64,000 bases of DNA from Hyphomicrobiales bacterium (GTDB taxonomy: Bacteria > Pseudomonadota > Alphaproteobacteria > Rhizobiales > Rhizobiaceae). A program made the translations under genes and the position numbers. The notes beneath the pieces are model-generated. The model made no database searches and was not told where the DNA came from. It worked only from the letters and a program-made list of their open reading frames with translations. The DNA lies in assembly GCA_900468805.1 (NCBI GenBank), contig UEIF01000021.1:557274-621273 (forward strand), read 5' to 3'. The first letter of the stretch is position 1; each line of letters opens with the position of its first letter. Below, in pieces: positions 26,275-34,388 of the stretch.

Positions 26275-26991
26275 TCAGGCTGGCAGGCCGATCGCAAATC
26301 GGCTGCCGTTCTCGTCGGAATGTTCGAGCCTGATATCACCGCCAAGCGCGCCGAGCAGTTCGCGGGTGGTCGTCAGACCCAGTCCCGGTCCGGGTACGCT
26401 GCCGGCTTTCGGCAGCTTCCAGAAGGCATCGAAGATCTTCTCCTGATAGGCCGGCTCGATGCCGCAGCCATTGTCGACCACGATGATGCGCCAGTCCGCA
26501 CTTTCCCTTGCGGCCGTCACGGTGACATGCGGTGTTGCAGCGCCCTGATAAGTCAGGGCATTGGCGAAGAGGTGCTTCAGAACAATGGTTAGAAGTGCGG
26601 CATCACTGCGGATAATGGGTAGATTGTCCGCATCGAGCCTCGCGCCGCTGGCAGGAAATTCACCGAGCACCTGTTTCCAGGCATCCCGCGCAATGTCGGT
26701 GAGGTGCGCGTCGCCGATGGTGATCTGGGGAGGCGTTCCAGCAAGGCTCATCAACGCCTTGGTGAGCCGCTGTGCCGTCTGGGCCTTGTCCATGATCGTC
26801 TTGAGGCTCTGCAGCTGCTCGCTGTCCAGCGTCGGTTCCAGATCGTCGAGCAGCATTTCCGCATACATGGCGATGTGGCGAAGCGGCGATTGCAGGTCGT
26901 GCGAGGCGATCGCGAGGAAGCGTTTGATACGCTCCTCGTGATCCCCAGTGGAACCGGTTTCCGGCTTTTTCGCCGTCGGGCTGGAAGACAT
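26275..26991 (-). CDS. Soluble histidine kinase without sensor domain
   Basis: A 238-residue minimal kinase. The H-box is LAIASHDLQSPLRHIAMY with phospho-acceptor H31; then LFANALTY (N-box), DNGCGIEP (G1) and GPGLGLTTT (G2). There is only a ~20-residue hydrophilic N-terminal tail and no membrane helix, so any input must come from a partner protein. It is convergent with the receiver at 25834 and downstream of the secDF terminator, so it is a separate transcript. Confidence 0.9.
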   Translation of the reverse strand: MSSSPTAKKPETGSTGDHEERIKRFLAIASHDLQSPLRHIAMYAEMLLDDLEPTLDSEQLQSLKTIMDKAQTAQRLTKALMSLAGTPPQITIGDAHLTDIARDAWKQVLGEFPASGARLDADNLPIIRSDAALLTIVLKHLFANALTYQGAATPHVTVTAARESADWRIIVVDNGCGIEPAYQEKIFDAFWKLPKAGSVPGPGLGLTTTRELLGALGGDIRLEHSDENGSRFAIGLPA

Positions 26992-27021
26992 GTGGCGGTG
27001 CTCCCGATCTCTTTGAACCGA

Positions 27022-27061
27022 ACATAGAAAGAGGGCACCGGCTGTGCAACCGGCGCCCTCT
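27022..27061 (-). terminator. Terminator of secDF
   Basis: On the minus strand, AGAGGGCGCCGG pairs with CCGGTGCCCTCT around an eight-base loop, with one mismatch. It is followed by TTTCTAT. It lies 27 bases after the secDF stop. Confidence 0.75.
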
Positions 27062-27087
27062 TCAAGTCCACGTTAAATGTCGACGTT

Positions 27088-29640
27088 TTAGCCTGCCGTC
27101 TTGCGCGGCTGGCCTGCGTCCGGCGGAATGATTTCCACGGCTGCATCGTTGGAAGCCGCGACTGCCTTGGCATGGCGGCGACGCCAGTCGCCGAGGAAGA
27201 GCAGGATCGGCGCTGCGATGAAGACCGACGATGCAGCGGCGACGAGAATGCCGAAGGCCATCGGAATGGCGAAGCTTTCAACGGCGCTGCCGCCCCAGAT
27301 CGCCATCGGCAGGAGCGAGAGGAAGGCCGTCGCATTGGTGTAGAGGCTTCGTGCCAGCGTCTCGTTGATCGACTTGTCGATGATCTCGCGTAGCGGCATC
27401 GACTTGTAGAGGCGCATGTTTTCACGCATGCGGTCGTAGACGACGACCTTGTCGTTCACCGAGTAGCCGACCAGCGTCAGGATCGCCGCAATTGCCGTCA
27501 GGTTGAAGTCGAGACCCGTCAGCGCGAAGAAGCCGATGACCTTCGTCACGTCGAGCACAAGGGTGACGATTGCGCCGACGGCGAAGGGCCATTCGAAACG
27601 GTACCAGATGTAGAACAGCATCGCGAGGCTGGCGATCACGACGGACAGGATACCTGCCCAGGCGAGTTCGCCGCTGACCTTCGGACCGATGACGTCGGTG
27701 CCGGTGACGGTCGCCGACGGGTCGATCTTGACGATCTCGGCCTTGAGCTTGGTGACGGCAGCGGTCTGTGCCTCTTCGCCACCTTCCTGCCTCTGCGCAC
27801 GCACCAGCATGGTGTTGTTGTCGCCGAAGGACTGCAGGGCGACTTCGCCGAGGCCGAGGCCGTTCAGTTCCTCGCGGAAGCGGCCGAGATCGGCAGCGTC
27901 CTGCGTCTTCACCGACATCTGGATACCGCCACGGAAGTCGACGCCGTAGTTGAGGCCCGGATAGACGAAGAGGGCGATCGATGCGATCGACAGCAGCGCG
28001 GAGACGCTCACGCCAAAGAAGCGCGCCTTCATGAACTGGATATGCTTGTCGTAGGGGCTGAAGAAGGGGAACAGCGGCTTGATGTTCAGCACCTTCATCT
28101 TCCGGCGGCGGGTGATCTCGATCATCGTGACGCGCACGAAGGCGACCGAGGTGAACATCGAGATGATCAGGCCGAGCGCCATGGTCACGGCAAAGCCGCG
28201 AACAGGGCCGGAGCCGAACCAGAAGAGGACGGCGGCGGCGATCAGCGCCGTCATGTTGCCATCGATGATGGTCGAATAGGCGCGGCGGAAGCCGGTGTCG
28301 ATGGCCGCAAAGGCGCTCTTGCCCTTGCGCGTTTCTTCACGGATGCGCTCGTTGATCAGGACGTTCGCGTCGACCGCAAGGCCGATGCCGAGCACGACGC
28401 CGGCGATGCCGGGCAGCGTCAGTGTCGCGCCGACAAGCGTCAGTGCCGAGAAGGTCAGGATCGTGTGGATGAGAAGCGCGGTGTTCGCCAGAATACCCCA
28501 CGTACCGTAGAGCACGAAGATGAAGGCGGCGACGAGTGCGAAGCCGACGATGCCGGCATAAAGACCCATGCGGATCGCATCCGCGCCGAGGTCGGCGCCG
28601 ACGGTGCGCTCTTCGATGACGGTCAGCTTGGCGGGCAGGGCGCCGGCCCGCAGCATGGCGGCCAGCGTATTTGCCGTGTCGGTCGAGAAATTGCCGGAAA
28701 TCTGGCCCGAACCGCCGGTGATCGGCTCGCGGATGACAGGCGCGCTCAGCACTTTGTCATCGAGGACGATCGCGAAGGGATTGCCGACATTCTGGCGGGT
28801 GATATCGGCAAAGCGGGTGGCGCCTGCGCTGTCGAAGCGGAAGGTGACGACCGGCTGCTGGCTCTGGTCGAAGCTCACTCGGGCATCCGAGAGGCGGTCG
28901 CCGGAAATCTCGACGCGGTCGAGAACCGGATAGGAGTTGCCCTCATCATCCTTCATGATCGTCACGCCCGGGCCGGCCTGGCCGTTCGGGGCGAGCATGT
29001 GGAAGGACATCTTGGCGGTGGAGCCGAGAAGTTCGCGAAGGCGGGAGGGATCCTGCGCACCCGGAAGCTGGACGAGAATGCGGTTGGCGCCGATGCGCTG
29101 GATCGTCGGCTCGGCAACGCCGACCTGGTCGACGCGCTGGCGGATGACTTCAAGGCTCTGCTGGACGGCATTGTCCACATTGGTGGAGATACCGGCCGGC
29201 GAGAAGCCGATGGTGATGTTGCCGCCGTTGGCCGTAACTGCAAGGTCGGACTGGCCGGCGCTGATACCGCTGGCAATCACATTGCCGAGTGTGCGAAGCT
29301 CTGTGACTGCTGCGTCGCTCTGCGACGGGTCGGCAAGCGAAACAACGATGTTGTTGTTGTTGCGCACGACCGACTTCGGCTGGATGTTCTTTTCGCGCAG
29401 CACACGACGTGCATCCTGCAGCATCGAGTTCAGGCGCTCCTTGGTCAGGTCGGCCTCATCGACCTCGAGAACGAGGTGCGAACCGCCGCGAAGGTCGAGA
29501 CCGAGGGAAACCTGACTGTGCGGCAGCCAGGAGGGCACGCGCTGCAAGACGCTCGGGGGCAGCGCGTTCGGCAGGGCGATCAACAGACCGAGCACGATGA
29601 TCACCGTATAGGTGAACACCAGCCATGGTGAATTGCGCAT
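27088..29640 (-). CDS. secDF: Fused protein translocase subunits SecD-SecF
   Basis: An 850-residue fusion of SecD and SecF, which use the proton gradient to pull secreted proteins through SecYEG. The SecD half opens with a membrane helix, then the periplasmic P1 (SLGLDLRGGSHLVLEVD). A six-helix group follows around residues 370-510, and the SecF half with NYGVDFRGGIQMSV starts near residue 560. The SecF helices reach the C terminus. Fusion into a single gene is common in alphaproteobacteria. It ends in a tail of Pro/Lys-rich residues. Confidence 0.97.
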   Translation of the reverse strand: MRNSPWLVFTYTVIIVLGLLIALPNALPPSVLQRVPSWLPHSQVSLGLDLRGGSHLVLEVDEADLTKERLNSMLQDARRVLREKNIQPKSVVRNNNNIVVSLADPSQSDAAVTELRTLGNVIASGISAGQSDLAVTANGGNITIGFSPAGISTNVDNAVQQSLEVIRQRVDQVGVAEPTIQRIGANRILVQLPGAQDPSRLRELLGSTAKMSFHMLAPNGQAGPGVTIMKDDEGNSYPVLDRVEISGDRLSDARVSFDQSQQPVVTFRFDSAGATRFADITRQNVGNPFAIVLDDKVLSAPVIREPITGGSGQISGNFSTDTANTLAAMLRAGALPAKLTVIEERTVGADLGADAIRMGLYAGIVGFALVAAFIFVLYGTWGILANTALLIHTILTFSALTLVGATLTLPGIAGVVLGIGLAVDANVLINERIREETRKGKSAFAAIDTGFRRAYSTIIDGNMTALIAAAVLFWFGSGPVRGFAVTMALGLIISMFTSVAFVRVTMIEITRRRKMKVLNIKPLFPFFSPYDKHIQFMKARFFGVSVSALLSIASIALFVYPGLNYGVDFRGGIQMSVKTQDAADLGRFREELNGLGLGEVALQSFGDNNTMLVRAQRQEGGEEAQTAAVTKLKAEIVKIDPSATVTGTDVIGPKVSGELAWAGILSVVIASLAMLFYIWYRFEWPFAVGAIVTLVLDVTKVIGFFALTGLDFNLTAIAAILTLVGYSVNDKVVVYDRMRENMRLYKSMPLREIIDKSINETLARSLYTNATAFLSLLPMAIWGGSAVESFAIPMAFGILVAAASSVFIAAPILLFLGDWRRRHAKAVAASNDAAVEIIPPDAGQPRKTAG

Positions 29641-29724
29641 GTTTTAAGTCCTTGGATAATGCTTGGGCCGGCGCAACCGCGCTGCGGCATGTCTATGGAT
29701 CAGAAGTGCCCGTAGGCGCGTAAT

Positions 29725-30144
29725 TCAGGCAGCCTGCGGCGGTGCGCGGGGCTGATGAGCCCAGGTTGTCGCGGGGCGGAGCGGGGCTTCGAATTCAGGC
29801 GCCGGCGTAGCGGCGCGCCAGTCGGCGAATTGCAGTGCAGGAACAACGGCAAAGGCCGCCGGGCCGGCATCCTGGAGCGATTGTTTCGGTGAAACCTTGC
29901 GATCACTGATCAGCAGGCCGCGAATGGCGTCGCGCGCCGTAACTTGCGTCTGCTGCGAATCCCTGCTGGAGGAAGAAAGGCTGTTTGTCGCCGCGGACGG
30001 GCCGATAATGATATTGCCGCCGAAGAGCAGGCCGAGATAGGCGACAATCGCAACGACGACGGAGGCGGCAATACGACTTGCCAGACGGCGCTGATCCAGC
30101 TCCATCTCCCCTGTCTCGGCGATTTCACTCCCAAATCGGCTCAA
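29725..30144 (-). CDS. Small membrane-anchored hypothetical protein
   Basis: 139 residues. One hydrophobic helix (SVVVAIVAYLGLLFGGNIIIG, about residues 27-48) is followed by a Ser-rich and then Ala/Pro-rich extracytoplasmic tail. No family is recognised. The TTG at 30144 overlaps the stop of the upstream antiporter gene (TTGA); ATG 30105 is an alternative with GGGGAG immediately next to it. The overlap suggests translation coupled to the antiporter. Confidence 0.55.
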   Translation of the reverse strand: MSRFGSEIAETGEMELDQRRLASRIAASVVVAIVAYLGLLFGGNIIIGPSAATNSLSSSSRDSQQTQVTARDAIRGLLISDRKVSPKQSLQDAGPAAFAVVPALQFADWRAATPAPEFEAPLRPATTWAHQPRAPPQAA

Positions 30145-31976
30145 AGGTGCGGCAATCTCTCTTTTTCCGGCGGGGGCTCCACCGTGGGCGCGATTGTACC
30201 AGTCGCAAGCCCGTCTTCATAGGGTGCACTGTCATGATGCACTTGGGCGAGCCGGTCAACCATGCCAAGCGCAATTTCCCGTTCTCCCATGATCACGGTA
30301 TCGGCGCCATATTGCTGCAGTTCATCCACCTCGGCGTCGGAATGGGCGCGTGCAACGATCAGGATCGACGGATTGATGGTGCGGCCCTGCTCGGCGATAC
30401 TGCAGGCCTCGAAGGCGTTTGGAATGGCGATAACAAGGCTGCGGGCGCCGGCGATATTGGCAAGATCCAGCGTTTCGCGGCTGACGGCATTGCCGGAAAG
30501 GACCTCGATGCCCTGGCTTCGCAGTTCGGCAATGCGCTTGTCCGAATCCTCGATGACGAGGAAGGGCGTGCCCGAAGATTTGAGGTTCTGGCCGACGATG
30601 CTGCCGACGCGGCCGTAGCCGACGAGGATCGCATGGCGGTTCAGCACTGTCGGACGGACGTCGTCACTGTCTGCCTCAGGCGCTTCCGGTGCGGGCGAAG
30701 GCTCAGCGGCCGGCGCAGCTTCGGTGGCCGGCTCTTCGCGCTTCGGGCTTTCCAGGAACGGCCGTGCACGGTCGCAGAGGAAGAATAGCAGCGGATTGAT
30801 GATGATTGAGATGATCGCCCCGGCAAGGATCAGGTCGCGGCCTTCTTCTGGCAGCAGGCCGAGATCGACGCCGAGGGCAGCGAGAATGAAGGAGAATTCG
30901 CCGATCTGCCCGAGGCTCGCCGAGATTGTCAGCGCCGTACTGATTGGTTTTCTGAAAAGAAGCACGATCAGGAAGGCGGCGACAGACTTGCCGATCACGA
31001 TGATAAAGACGGTCGCAAGCACAGGCAGCGGCCGCTCGATCAGGATGTTCGGATCGAAAAGCATGCCGACGGAGACGAAGAAAAGTACGGCGAAGGCATC
31101 GCGAAGCGGCAAGCTTTCCTGGGCGGCGCGATGGCTGAGTTCGCTCTCGGCGAGAACCATGCCGGCAAAGAAGGCGCCCAGCGCCAGCGACACGCCGAAA
31201 AGCTTGGACGCGCCGAAGGCAACGCCGAGGGCGATCGCCAGCACGCCGAGGCGGAAGAGTTCGCGCGAGCCGGTATGAGCGATGCGGTGCATGGTCCAGG
31301 GGATGAGCTTGCGGCCGAAGACGAGCATGAGGGCGACGAACAGCGCCACCTTGACCAGCGTCATGGCGATGATGCCGCCGACGCCAAGATCGAGACCGAA
31401 AAGCCGGTTCAAGCCTGCCGAAAGCGGTTCGACCGGGCCATGACCATCGCCGGTGATGCTGGCAGCTGCCGGGATGAGTACCAGCGCAAGCACCATGGCG
31501 AGGTCTTCGACAATGAGCCAGCCGACCGCGATGCGCCCACGCTCGGTCTCGACGAGACGCCGTTCTTGCAGGGCTTTCAGCAGTACCACGGTGGAAGCGA
31601 CGGAAAGCGCGAGACCGAAGACTAGGCTGCCGCCGGTCGGCCATCCCATGAAAGCGCCGAGGCCCCAGCCGAGCAGCGTGGCAAAGCCGATCTGCACGAC
31701 AGCGCCCGGCACCGCAATGCCGCGCACCGAAAGCAGATCCTTCAGGGAGAAATGCAGGCCGACGCCGAACATCAGCAGGATGACGCCGATTTCCGCAAGC
31801 TCAGGCGCAAGGCTCTGATCTGCAACGAAACCCGGCGTATGCGGACCGACGAGAACGCCTGCGACAAGATATCCGACAAGTGGCGGCAGGCGCAGGCGAT
31901 TGGCGATCGCACCGAGGATAAACGCCAGCACGAGCCCCCCGACGATCGTCGAAATCAAAGGCGTATCGTGTGGCAT
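30141..31976 (-). CDS. CPA2 family K+/H+ antiporter (YbaL/KefB type)
   Basis: 611 residues. About 12 hydrophobic helices (residues ~5-390) of the monovalent cation:proton antiporter-2 family, including GYLVAGVLVGPHTPGF and GVILLMFGVGLHFSL. A linker rich in Glu/Pro/Ala is followed by a TrkA-N (RCK) domain with the nucleotide motif VGYGRVGSIVG. It likely exports K+ or Na+ in exchange for protons at the inner membrane; YbaL is the closest type. The XRE regulator next to it is divergent. Confidence 0.9.
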   Translation of the reverse strand: MPHDTPLISTIVGGLVLAFILGAIANRLRLPPLVGYLVAGVLVGPHTPGFVADQSLAPELAEIGVILLMFGVGLHFSLKDLLSVRGIAVPGAVVQIGFATLLGWGLGAFMGWPTGGSLVFGLALSVASTVVLLKALQERRLVETERGRIAVGWLIVEDLAMVLALVLIPAAASITGDGHGPVEPLSAGLNRLFGLDLGVGGIIAMTLVKVALFVALMLVFGRKLIPWTMHRIAHTGSRELFRLGVLAIALGVAFGASKLFGVSLALGAFFAGMVLAESELSHRAAQESLPLRDAFAVLFFVSVGMLFDPNILIERPLPVLATVFIIVIGKSVAAFLIVLLFRKPISTALTISASLGQIGEFSFILAALGVDLGLLPEEGRDLILAGAIISIIINPLLFFLCDRARPFLESPKREEPATEAAPAAEPSPAPEAPEADSDDVRPTVLNRHAILVGYGRVGSIVGQNLKSSGTPFLVIEDSDKRIAELRSQGIEVLSGNAVSRETLDLANIAGARSLVIAIPNAFEACSIAEQGRTINPSILIVARAHSDAEVDELQQYGADTVIMGEREIALGMVDRLAQVHHDSAPYEDGLATGTIAPTVEPPPEKERLPHL

Positions 31977-32055
31977 CGCTCTCTCCCGATCTGGAAATCC
32001 CGTTCAGAATATGACATATATGATCTATATTGACCAATATGGGTGGTTTAGGATT
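31977..32055. promoter_or_regulatory. AT-rich divergent promoter/operator region
   Basis: The 79-base gap between the leftward antiporter and rightward XRE gene is unusually AT-rich and holds repeated ATAT words, including CTATAT at 32025-32030. It is the only sequence available for both promoters. An operator for the XRE protein is likely, but I cannot point to one. Confidence 0.35.
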
Positions 32056-32316
32056 ATGGGTCAAGGCGCAAAAGAGACAATTCTGACGCCGGCTTTGTGC
32101 CGCGCGGCTCGTGGGCTGCTCGATTGGACCCAGACGGATCTCGCCGAGAAGGCGGCCGTCTCCCGCAGCACGATCCGGGATTATGAAGGCCGGCATCACG
32201 AAATCCATCGTGCGACTGAAGCGCAGCTGCGCCTCGCCTTCGAGGAGGGCGGCGTGAGATTTGTCGAATTGGAAGGCGGTGGAACCGGCCTCTGCCTGCC
32301 GGATCCCGTGAACTGA
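32056..32316 (+). CDS. XRE-family helix-turn-helix regulator
   Basis: 86 residues. Residues ~10-40 form an XRE-type helix-turn-helix: CRAARGLLDWTQTDLAEKAAVSRSTIRDYE. The rest, LRLAFEEGGVRFVELEGG, is the short regulator tail common in rhizobial phage-like repressors. The longer upstream frame from 31900 overlaps the antiporter gene start, so ATG 32056 is chosen (AGGA at 32050-32053). It is divergent from the antiporter and may control it. Confidence 0.82.
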   Translation: MGQGAKETILTPALCRAARGLLDWTQTDLAEKAAVSRSTIRDYEGRHHEIHRATEAQLRLAFEEGGVRFVELEGGGTGLCLPDPVN

Positions 32317-32322
32317 ACGGCT

Positions 32323-33747
32323 TTATGATTGCATCAAGCAGGCCGCGCCGACCTTGTAGACGTAGATCGTATCGCCCTTGTAATTGCCTTTTTCCGGCTG
32401 CCAGCTTTTCAGCATTTCCGGCGTTTCGCCGGCGCAGCTCAGCGGTTTGACTGTTAGGAACAGAACCTGCCCGCCGGTATCGGCCGGTAAGGCGAATTCC
32501 TGTTCGTAATAGCTGTCAGGCAGGTCGGCGGGCGGACGGGCATAGATCTTATAGGGTGTATCGCGCAGTGTATGGAAGAGATCGGCGACCATGTCCCTGT
32601 TATCGGTGACGATGATGCCGGCGCCGGCTTGTGCCGCAAGATCGGCAGCCGCACTGCTCACTTCTGCCCGGCCGAGGTAACGCTGCATGACCTCCTTGCC
32701 GTTGGGCAGAACCAGCTGATGCGAGAAGATCGTTGCGAAGGGGAAGAGAAGGCAGGTGACGCCATTGATCCAAAGCGATGTTTTGAGACCCTTCGGCCAC
32801 AGGCGGTGAAGCAGCCAGACCGCCAATACGATGCCCGCCACATAGGCTGTGACGCCCCAGTTGGCGTAGGCTTTGGCGACGGTCGCCTGCAGCGTAATGA
32901 GCAGCACGACCGGGATCGAGAGCCAGACGAGTATCTGCTCACGCGGCTCGCTGTTGCCGCGGATCATATTCCAGACGGCCCAGAGCATAGCGAAGAAGAC
33001 GATCGGGCCGACGACGCCGAACTGCGCGGAAAAGAACTCCAGCCCGCCGCGAAGATTGATGCCGAGATCGCTCCAGTGGGCGATATCCTGCGTGTGGCGC
33101 ACTGTCGTATTGTTGTTCTGAAGGTTCCACCAGAGGTTCGGGAAAGCGATAACCGCCGAAGTGACGACGGCGATAATGAAATCGCGCAGCGAAATCCGCG
33201 CAGCCGGAATGAACAGCAGCGCGATCGCTCCACCAGGGACAAGGAAAAGCACGGCATATTTCGACAGGAAGGCAAGCCCGACACCCAACCCCATGAGAAG
33301 CGCCAGCCCGACCGAACGGCGTTGCGTCAGTTCGAAATAGGCAAACAACGCAACCGCGATAAAGAAGAGCAGGACGACGTCGGTGGAAAAGAACACGGAG
33401 GAAAGGGCAACGGCCGGCAGCGTTATGTAAGTCGCGCCGACCCAGCCTTCGATCTCGGGCCCGATGAAGCGCTTCGCCGTTTTCATCAGCAATAGCGCGG
33501 TGGCCATATGGAAGAGGGGGCCGGGAAGTCGCAGCCAATAGATGTCGCTGGAGCCGGCAAGCTCGGTGAAGATCCTGAGCACCCATGCAATCATCGGCGG
33601 CTTGGAATAATAGCCAAAATCGAGATTCTGCGACCAGAACCAATATTGCGCCTCATCGACGAACAGATCCGTTCTATCGAAATGCAGTGTCACGATGCGG
33701 AAGATCGTAAACGCCAGAATGATGAAGAGGCCGGTCCGAGCTGACAT
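32323..33747 (-). CDS. GT39/PMT-like membrane glycosyltransferase
   Basis: 474 residues with about 10 membrane helices and a C-terminal periplasmic segment. The catalytic-type acidic pair sits in LFVDEAQYWFWSQ near the N terminus (first periplasmic loop), followed by GYYSKPP, as in PMT/ArnT-like enzymes using polyprenyl-phosphate sugars. The target (lipid A, a protein or a polysaccharide) is unknown. ATG 33747 (MSARTGLFIIL) is preferred over 33810. Convergent with the XRE gene. Confidence 0.85.
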   Translation of the reverse strand: MSARTGLFIILAFTIFRIVTLHFDRTDLFVDEAQYWFWSQNLDFGYYSKPPMIAWVLRIFTELAGSSDIYWLRLPGPLFHMATALLLMKTAKRFIGPEIEGWVGATYITLPAVALSSVFFSTDVVLLFFIAVALFAYFELTQRRSVGLALLMGLGVGLAFLSKYAVLFLVPGGAIALLFIPAARISLRDFIIAVVTSAVIAFPNLWWNLQNNNTTVRHTQDIAHWSDLGINLRGGLEFFSAQFGVVGPIVFFAMLWAVWNMIRGNSEPREQILVWLSIPVVLLITLQATVAKAYANWGVTAYVAGIVLAVWLLHRLWPKGLKTSLWINGVTCLLFPFATIFSHQLVLPNGKEVMQRYLGRAEVSSAAADLAAQAGAGIIVTDNRDMVADLFHTLRDTPYKIYARPPADLPDSYYEQEFALPADTGGQVLFLTVKPLSCAGETPEMLKSWQPEKGNYKGDTIYVYKVGAACLMQS

Positions 33748-33849
33748 AAATTGCTGACTTCCGCTGACACAGGAGCGCGTGTCGATACACCAACGGTGCC
33801 GGGCTGCCAACGGGAAAGGTAAAGGGGAGACTTTGGGCGCGGTGGCCTC

Positions 33850-33963
33850 TTAGAAGACGCGAAGCGTGCGGTTGTCGCGGTGCGCCGCGATCACATCGAG
33901 GAGGGCAACGGCTGCGGCGATCGTGATTGCGATCAGGCAGGAACCCATTCCGAGAACTATCAT
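33850..33963 (-). CDS. 37-residue membrane peptide
   Basis: A short frame starting ATG 33963 with AAGGAAAGAGAA directly before it. It encodes MIVLGMGSCLIAITIAAAVALLDVIAAHRD plus a short basic tail ending RTLRVF, then TAA at 33852-33850. It is a single hydrophobic helix with a positive C-terminal end, typical of small inner-membrane proteins. Good start signal and amino-acid composition support it. Function unknown. Confidence 0.6.
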   Translation of the reverse strand: MIVLGMGSCLIAITIAAAVALLDVIAAHRDNRTLRVF

Positions 33964-34388
33964 TTCTCTTTCCTTGTTGACATCATGTCAGGCTCTATAA
34001 AACGGGTCTATAACATAAAGCTTGCGTGTGCCTTGTAGCAGCGATGCAACTCCCCGCCAGTATTTACTATGTGAAGTCTGCCTAATTGTTTCAAAAGCTG
34101 CCGACAGGAATGGGTTATTAACCTTCAAGCAAGGAATTAACCATAAACATTGGGTTACACGTCGGAATGGGAAGATGCACTCGTTCCCACCAGGCATGAC
34201 GCCGTACCGCCGTACCGGGTTGATCCGGTATCCATCTTCTTCAGGCAGCTCCGAAACAGAATTGCTGAGCAGGAGGCTTCAGCCCCCCGGTTGCGACCGG
34301 TGGCGAAGACCGTCTCCGCGTATGGCATTCATCGGAAGCTGCGAAAGTTTTTGGCCGGGTTCGCCCGGAAATTGGTTGGGGACAGGCG
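33964..34388. other. Intergenic region upstream of the che operon
   Basis: 425 bases before icpA. It has TATA-like words (CTATAAAAC, CTATAACAT at 33996-34015), GGGTTATTAACC at 34113-34124, and ACCGG/CCGGT arms near 34217-34230. It should carry the che operon promoter, but no consensus is definite. No gene is apparent. Confidence 0.45.

Noticed and set aside
28042..29631. 529-codon plus-strand frame opposite secDF
   Set aside because: Antisense to secDF with no recognisable domain and no ribosome-binding site.
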